A DNA stretch of 33,037 nt from SCRT01 sp036379455 (lineage in GTDB: Bacteria > Pseudomonadota > Gammaproteobacteria > Nevskiales > Nevskiaceae), in the NCBI GenBank assembly GCA_036379455.1, contig DASVGQ010000105.1, positions 1 to 33,037 on the forward strand, read 5' to 3'. Each line of letters begins with the position of its first letter. Within the stretch, counting starts at the first letter, position 1. Positions 29,103-33,037 of the stretch are shown piece by piece. The position numbers were made by a program, and so were the translations under genes. A model generated the notes under the pieces. The model saw only the letters and a program-made list of their open reading frames with translations, was not told the DNA's origin and searched no databases.

Positions 29103-30463
29103 GCGGACGGGGAAAGACGCAGTACGTCTGCCAGAGCTGTGGCGCTGTCGCGCCCAAGTGGGCGGGGCAGTGCGCGGAGTGTGGGGCGTGGAACAGCCTC
29201 GTGGAGAGTCCCGTAGCACCACATCGCGGCAAGGCGGCCACGGGCCCGGCGGGCCACGTCGCGTGCCTTGACGCCGTGCCCGCCGAAGGCATTGCGCGCG
29301 TACCCAGTGGACTGGCGGAGGTGGACCGGGTGCTTGGCGGTGGAATCGTGCCAGGCGCGGTGATCCTGCTGGGCGGTGACCCGGGCATCGGCAAGTCGAC
29401 CCTGCTGCTGCAGGTTCTGGCGCAGGTCGAAGGACGTCTGAAGACGCTCTACGTGACCGGCGAGGAGTCGCTCAACCAGGTGGCTCTGCGGGCGCGCCGG
29501 CTGGGCCTGCCGCGACTCGATCTGCCCGTGATGTCGGAGACCCGCGTCGAAGCGGTGCTGCAGGCGCTGACCCAGACCCGCCCCGGCTTCGTGGTGCTGG
29601 ATTCTATCCAGACCCTCTATACCGAGGATCTGGATTCCCCGCCGGGCTCCGTCTCCCAGCTGCGCGAATGCGCGGCGCGCGTGGTGCGTTATGCCAAGCA
29701 GGAGAACTGCAGCTTCGTCATGGTCGGGCACGTCACCAAGGAGGGTGCCATTGCCGGCCCGCGGGTCCTCGAGCACATGGTCGACACGGTCCTCTACTTC
29801 GAGCACGACAGCGGCAGCCGCTTCCGCGTCGTGCGCGCTGTGAAGAACCGTTTCGGGGCGGTCAACGAGATCGGCGTCTTCGCGATGATGGACGCGGGGC
29901 TGCGCGAGGTCGCCAACCCCTCGGCGATGTTCGTGTCCCGTCACGCGCATGCCGTGCCCGGCAGCGTGGTGACGGTGACGCGCCAGGGAACCCGGCCGCT
30001 GCTCGTGGAAGTACAGGCGCTGGTCGATCGCGCGGACGGCTCGAGCGCGCGCCGCGTCGCGCTGGGCCTGGAGACCGACCGCCTCGCCATGCTGCTCGCC
30101 GTGCTCCATCGCCACGCGGGCGTCGATCTTGGCGATCAGGACGTGTTCGCCAACGTCGTGGGCGGCATGCGTATCCAGGAGACGGGCGCTGATCTGCCGA
30201 TGCTGCTCGCGGCGCTGTCCTCCTTCCAGGGCCGAGCCATCGCCAGCGACCTCGTGATGTTCGGCGAAGTCGGCTTGGCGGGCGAGATCCGGCCCGTGCA
30301 AGGGGGCGAGGAACGCCTGACGGAGGCCGCCAAGCAGGGTTTCAAGCGCGCGATGATCCCGGCGGCAAACCGACCTCGAAAGGGCTTTGACGCGGGGATC
30401 GAGGTGGTTCCGGTATCCCGCCTGGAGGACGCACTCGAGGCGCTGCGCGGCGATGAACGATAG
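29099..30463 (+). CDS. radA: DNA repair protein RadA (Sms)
   Basis: RecA-like ATPase that promotes branch migration in recombination. The 454-residue product has a C4 zinc finger (Cys11, Cys14, Cys25, Cys28), Walker A GGDPGIGKST (92-101), the RadA-specific KNRFG motif (249-253), and a C-terminal Lon-protease-like domain (about 270-454) that lacks protease function. Length matches E. coli RadA (460). The GTG at 29099 overlaps the alr stop (GTGA) and has GGGAG 8 nt upstream; the longer open frame upstream lies inside alr. It forms one translation-coupled chain with dnaB and alr. Confidence 0.97.
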   Translation: MSGRGKTQYVCQSCGAVAPKWAGQCAECGAWNSLVESPVAPHRGKAATGPAGHVACLDAVPAEGIARVPSGLAEVDRVLGGGIVPGAVILLGGDPGIGKSTLLLQVLAQVEGRLKTLYVTGEESLNQVALRARRLGLPRLDLPVMSETRVEAVLQALTQTRPGFVVLDSIQTLYTEDLDSPPGSVSQLRECAARVVRYAKQENCSFVMVGHVTKEGAIAGPRVLEHMVDTVLYFEHDSGSRFRVVRAVKNRFGAVNEIGVFAMMDAGLREVANPSAMFVSRHAHAVPGSVVTVTRQGTRPLLVEVQALVDRADGSSARRVALGLETDRLAMLLAVLHRHAGVDLGDQDVFANVVGGMRIQETGADLPMLLAALSSFQGRAIASDLVMFGEVGLAGEIRPVQGGEERLTEAAKQGFKRAMIPAANRPRKGFDAGIEVVPVSRLEDALEALRGDER

Positions 30464-30666
30464 CGCGCACGGTGGTCATCGGTTTGCGGTCGCGGTTCGG
30501 ACCGCCCGTGGCGCGCGTCCGTTGTGCGGGGGATCTTCCCGGTTCGCACGCAGGGACCGGCCGCGTTCTTCCATACATCGCTCGCGCGTGGCGCCTGCGC
30601 CGGGCACTGAACGGCGACGCGGCGTGGAAGCTGGACACAGTCGGTTCAACGGAGCGTAATCCGCCG

Positions 30667-31179
30667 ATGCGAGCGAACTTCCGTACATTGAATCTGTTGG
30701 GTTTCCTGGCCTGCGTGCTGGCCATGGGCTTTGCCCTGTTCCTGCAGTACGCGTTCGGCGAGCAGCCCTGCCCACTGTGCATCTTCCAGCGTGTGGCGAT
30801 GATGGCCACCGGGCTGGTTTTCCTGGTCGCGTTGATTCACGGCCCGCGTGGCGGCGGGCGCTGGGTCTATGCGGTGCTGGCGACCGTGGTGGCGCTGGTC
30901 GGGGCAGGGCTTGCCGCGCGCCATGTCTGGCTGCAGTCGCTGCCGCCTGGCCAGGCGCCCGGTTGTGGTCCGAGCCTCGGCTACCTGATGCAGATGATGC
31001 CCTTCGGCCAAGTGGTGAAGCTGGTCCTGCAGGGCGACGGCAGCTGTGCGGTCGTCACTTCGCGGGTGATGGGGCTGAGCCTGCCCATCTGGACGCTCGT
31101 GGCGTTCATTGGACTGGCCGTCTACACGATCACCGGCACGGCGTTCATGAAGCCGCACCGCGGAGAGAGCTGGCGGTGA
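30667..31179 (+). CDS. dsbB: Disulfide bond formation protein DsbB
   Basis: Inner-membrane quinone reductase that reoxidises periplasmic DsbA. The 170-residue product has four transmembrane segments (about 9-28, 42-58, 67-84, 137-160), the first periplasmic cysteine pair Cys35-x-x-Cys38 in EQPCPLCIFQR, and the second pair Cys100 and Cys127. Length matches E. coli DsbB (176). ATG 30667 starts MRANFRTLNLLGFLACV; the frame extends to 30472 but the extra 65 residues do not look like DsbB. The 203 bp after radA hold no recognised gene. rraA starts at its stop. Confidence 0.95.
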   Translation: MRANFRTLNLLGFLACVLAMGFALFLQYAFGEQPCPLCIFQRVAMMATGLVFLVALIHGPRGGGRWVYAVLATVVALVGAGLAARHVWLQSLPPGQAPGCGPSLGYLMQMMPFGQVVKLVLQGDGSCAVVTSRVMGLSLPIWTLVAFIGLAVYTITGTAFMKPHRGESWR

Positions 31180-31658
31180 GCTGGGCGACAGCCGATGTCT
31201 GCGATGCGCGCTCCGAAGTACAGGTGTGCGAACCGCTGTTCGCCGATTACGGTGGCGTGTTGGCGTTTCATGGCCAGATCGTCACGCTCAAGGTCTTCGA
31301 GGATAACGCGCTGGTGCGCACGGCGCTGGAACAGGCGGGCGGGGGTCGCGTTCTGGTCGTCGACGGCGGTGCGTCGATGCGCTGCGCGCTGGTCGGCGGC
31401 AACCTCGCAGCGCTTGCGCAGCGGCAGGGATGGAGCGGTCTGCTGGTGTACGGAGCCATCCGGGACACGGCCGAGATCGCGCTGCTGGAGCTCGGCGTCA
31501 AGGCCATGGGAAGCTGCCCGCGGCGCAGCGTGAAAGGCTTGCACGGCGGGCGCGCGGGCGAGACGCTGCGCTTCGCCGGCGTCTCGTTCCATCCCGGAGC
31601 GTGGCTGTACGCCGACGAGGATGGCGTCGTCGTGTCCACGGAACCGGTCGACCCCTAA
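31176..31658 (+). CDS. rraA: RraA-like regulator of ribonuclease E activity
   Basis: Protein family that binds RNase E and lowers mRNA decay in E. coli; related proteins may be aldolases. The 160-residue product matches RraA end to end: ATADVCDARSEVQVCEPLFADYGG, GQIVTLKVFEDNALVRTALEQ, GRVLVVDGGASMRCALVGGNLA, GLLVYGAIRDTAEIALLELGVKAMGSCPRRS. Length equals E. coli RraA (161). The GTG at 31176 overlaps the dsbB stop (GTGA) with GGAGAGAG about 8 nt upstream, so translation is likely coupled. RNase E regulation is inferred from the family, not shown here. Confidence 0.92.
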   Translation: MSWATADVCDARSEVQVCEPLFADYGGVLAFHGQIVTLKVFEDNALVRTALEQAGGGRVLVVDGGASMRCALVGGNLAALAQRQGWSGLLVYGAIRDTAEIALLELGVKAMGSCPRRSVKGLHGGRAGETLRFAGVSFHPGAWLYADEDGVVVSTEPVDP

Positions 31659-31685
31659 CGGCCGTGGGTGCGCTCGAATGCGCGC

Positions 31686-32087
31686 TCAGTTCCAGCGCCC
31701 GTTTCGACGTCCGAGGCTGTAGCTGCCCGCGCCGAGCAACGCCAGAGCCAGCCCGCCGAACAGGTACAGGGCCTGCAGCTCAAGCTTCCAGCCGCCCGAC
31801 GCAGCGATCTGGAGCAGGTGCGTGGGGTGCACGAGCAGGACCGCGACCACGAGCGTAAAAGCGACGATGAGCCCGGCCACGCGCGTATAGACGCCGAGAA
31901 TGATCAGGATGGGGGCGACCACCTCACCGACATAGACGCCCCACGCGGAAAAGGCCGGAAAGCCGCGCGCCACGACGAGATCCTCGATTCCACCAACGCC
32001 GTGCGTAATCTTTGCATAGCCGTGGAACAGCAGCAGGCCGCCGAGCAGCAGCCGAAGGAGAAGCTTTCCGAGGTTGTCGGCGATCAC
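31686..32087 (-). CDS. DoxX family membrane protein
   Basis: 133-residue inner-membrane protein of the DoxX family with four transmembrane segments and the features LGKLLLRLLLGGLLLFHGYAKITHGVGGIEDL at the start, WGVYVGEVVAPILIILGVYTRVAGL in the middle and SYSLGRRNGRWN at the end. Close relatives are small DoxX proteins of unknown function. The GTG at 32087 gives a normal N-terminus, without a Shine-Dalgarno. The reading frame is open upstream through the end of the decayed multicopper oxidase (to 32435), so a fused product from ATG 32273 cannot be excluded. It converges on rraA with a 27-bp gap. Confidence 0.88.
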   Translation of the reverse strand: MIADNLGKLLLRLLLGGLLLFHGYAKITHGVGGIEDLVVARGFPAFSAWGVYVGEVVAPILIILGVYTRVAGLIVAFTLVVAVLLVHPTHLLQIAASGGWKLELQALYLFGGLALALLGAGSYSLGRRNGRWN

Positions 32088-32165
32088 GGGCGGATCTGCG
32101 GGTGGGCACGGCGCCAATATACATGCCGCCAACCGCCGCGTTCCCGACTTGATGGCGGCGCGCGG

Positions 32166-32737
32166 CCTCAAGCACAGCTCGAATTCCTTGAGCGTGAGGA
32201 AGACCTCGCGGTCATGGCGCTCTGGATCAGAGGGCGCATCCACGAACAGCAGGCCCGCGCGGCCGTAGTACATGCCCCGCGTCAGGTCCTCGCCCTCCCG
32301 GATCAACGAGTGATAGTAGCGCAGGCCCGACGGGTGCGCGCATAACGCGATACGGCGCCTGCCGTGCCGCTGGATGCGGGGCGTGCGTTTCTCGACGGCG
32401 CGTCCACGCCGTCCCGCAGGAATTGCCCATGCCACGCGACCTCCTCCACGTGCGCCGTGCGGTTCTCCACCTCGACCACTACCCGCTTTCCCGCAGCGAC
32501 GCTCAGGATGGGTCCAGGGAAGCGGCCGTTGCAGAGCGTCGTCGAGACGATGACCTTCGGGTCGAGTTCCACGGTCCCCGGGGCGATACGCATCGCGTAG
32601 TCAGCCGGTCGATCCGCACCCGCGTCGCACGCGTCTTGCTGGCGAGCCGCCGCGACCCTGTCGGTGACGGCGCCACCGAAAGCGGTCAGGCTACCGAGCT
32701 TGAGGACCTGCCGGCGTTTCACGGCTGCATGGTTCAC
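32166..32737 (-). pseudogene. Multicopper oxidase, N-terminal fragment with frameshift
   Basis: Remains of a periplasmic multicopper oxidase. From GTG 32737 or 32722 the first frame encodes a Tat-like signal (VKRRQVLKLGSLTAF), then the first cupredoxin domain: ADYAMRIAPG, TTLCNGRFPGPILSVAAGKRV, and the copper-site stretch WHGQF. Near 32397-32402 homology jumps to another frame (VEKRTPRIQRHGRRRI...HPSGLRYYHSLI...DLTRGMYYGRAGLLFVDAP...REVFLTLKEFEL), consistent with loss of one base. The usual HxH copper motif here reads HSL, so the second histidine is lost too. Homology stops near 32166; the later cupredoxin domains with the terminal copper ligands are missing and the DoxX gene follows at once. 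Inactive as an oxidase on this evidence. Confidence 0.8.
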
Positions 32738-32909
32738 GAAACCGTTATTGTCAGGAGCGGGGAGCCGGTAGTGGTCACCGCTGCCGCGCGTTGCACGTGC
32801 GTCGCCACCGTATCGGATCCTGGCAGCCTGCCGTACAGCTTTCACAGTCAATCGCGACCGCTCCGGATCCGTTGCCGCTTTTTGGCGCCGCAAAGGAACG
32901 GTCGTTCGC

Positions 32910-32915
32910 TATAAT
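32910..32915 (+). promoter_or_regulatory. -10 box upstream of the last gene
   Basis: A perfect TATAAT (32910-32915), 60 bp before the ATG at 32976. The region 16-18 bp upstream (GCCGCA) is not a good -35. It would give a leader of about 54 nt containing the 32929-32947 hairpin. Confidence 0.5.
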
Positions 32916-32928
32916 GCCGCGCTTCGAC

Positions 32929-32947
32929 GTATCCGGCGACCGGATAC
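32929..32947 (+). promoter_or_regulatory. Short hairpin in the leader of the last gene
   Basis: GTATCCGG (32929-32936) and its reverse complement CCGGATAC (32940-32947) separated by CGA. It lies between the -10 box and the Shine-Dalgarno, so it would be in the mRNA leader or act as an operator just after the start of transcription. Confidence 0.5.
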
Positions 32948-32975
32948 TTCTTGGGGCATCGTGAGGGAGCGGGAA

Positions 32976-33037
32976 ATGGGCGTTGTCGAGGACGTGCAGA
33001 TCACCGCATCGGCCGGTTCGGCGCAGCAGAACATCCT
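32976..33037 (+). CDS. Unidentified gene, 5' part only
   Basis: The window ends 62 nt into this frame. The visible start is MGVVEDVQITASAGSAQQNI, too short to identify. Support comes from GAGGGAGCGGGA (32963-32974) just before the ATG and the TATAAT box 60 bp upstream. An in-frame GTG at 32961 is an alternative start. No function is proposed. Confidence 0.6.
   Translation, partial: MGVVEDVQITASAGSAQQNI

Larger units (their letters stand above)
32738..32975. other. Intergenic region upstream of the last, divergent gene
   Basis: 238 bp between the multicopper-oxidase remnant (minus) and the gene starting at 32976 (plus). It contains the TATAAT box at 32910-32915 and the hairpin at 32929-32947. 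On the minus strand the frame is open from 32893, but its first residues look unlike an exported oxidase. Confidence 0.5.

Noticed and set aside
30472..30666. 65-residue N-terminal extension of DsbB
   Set aside because: DsbB proteins start just before the first membrane helix; the extension is Arg-rich and would put a basic domain ahead of it. Treated as non-coding leader.

Overview
The window is a GC-rich (about two thirds G+C by eye), densely packed bacterial chromosome segment made almost entirely of housekeeping genes. Protein sequences and gene orders point to a gammaproteobacterium outside the enterics: lon-hupB-tRNA-ppiD-fabI, cvpA-purF-metZ, pepA-holC-valS facing lptF-lptG, and rpsF-rpsR-rplI-dnaB-alr-radA without priB. 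This resembles Pseudomonas/Xanthomonas-type chromosomes, perhaps the Xanthomonadales/Nevskiales/Steroidobacterales side; the exact taxon is inference. GTG starts are common (lon, lptF, alr, radA, rraA, doxX-like gene).

Layout. 1-5.2 kb: tadA (tRNA adenosine deaminase) converges on clpB (disaggregase), preceded on the same strand by a membrane-anchored FMN-binding glutamate-synthase-like protein. 5.2-11.3 kb: lon protease, hupB (HU), tRNA-Val(UAC), tRNA-Asp(GUC), ppiD (periplasmic chaperone), then fabI on the opposite strand. 11.3-13.2 kb: a 390-bp non-coding gap and a BepA-like M48 metalloprotease. 13.3-16.6 kb: cvpA, purF, metZ (purine and methionine synthesis). 16.8-22.2 kb, minus strand: pepA, holC, a small unknown lipoprotein gene and valS. 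22.4-24.5 kb: lptF-lptG (LPS export), overlapping convergently with an RDD membrane protein gene. 25.3-31.7 kb: rpsF-rpsR-rplI, a strong terminator, dnaB-alr-radA linked by stop/start overlaps, then dsbB-rraA. 31.7-32.7 kb, minus strand: a DoxX-family gene with the frameshifted, truncated remains of a multicopper oxidase directly upstream. The window ends inside an unidentified gene.

Themes. A protein-quality-control cluster (clpB, lon, ppiD, bepA) is visible, and clpB and lon each carry a heat-shock (sigma-32) type promoter with the same 13-nt spacer. No transposase, integrase, phage gene, CRISPR array or defence system was seen, and nothing that looks like a wholly new system. The least ordinary items are the decayed multicopper oxidase joined to doxX, the lipoprotein gene inside pepA-holC-valS, the long acidic His-rich tail of ribosomal protein S6, a 28-bp perfect palindrome before dnaB, and the stand-alone FMN glutamate-synthase-like protein.
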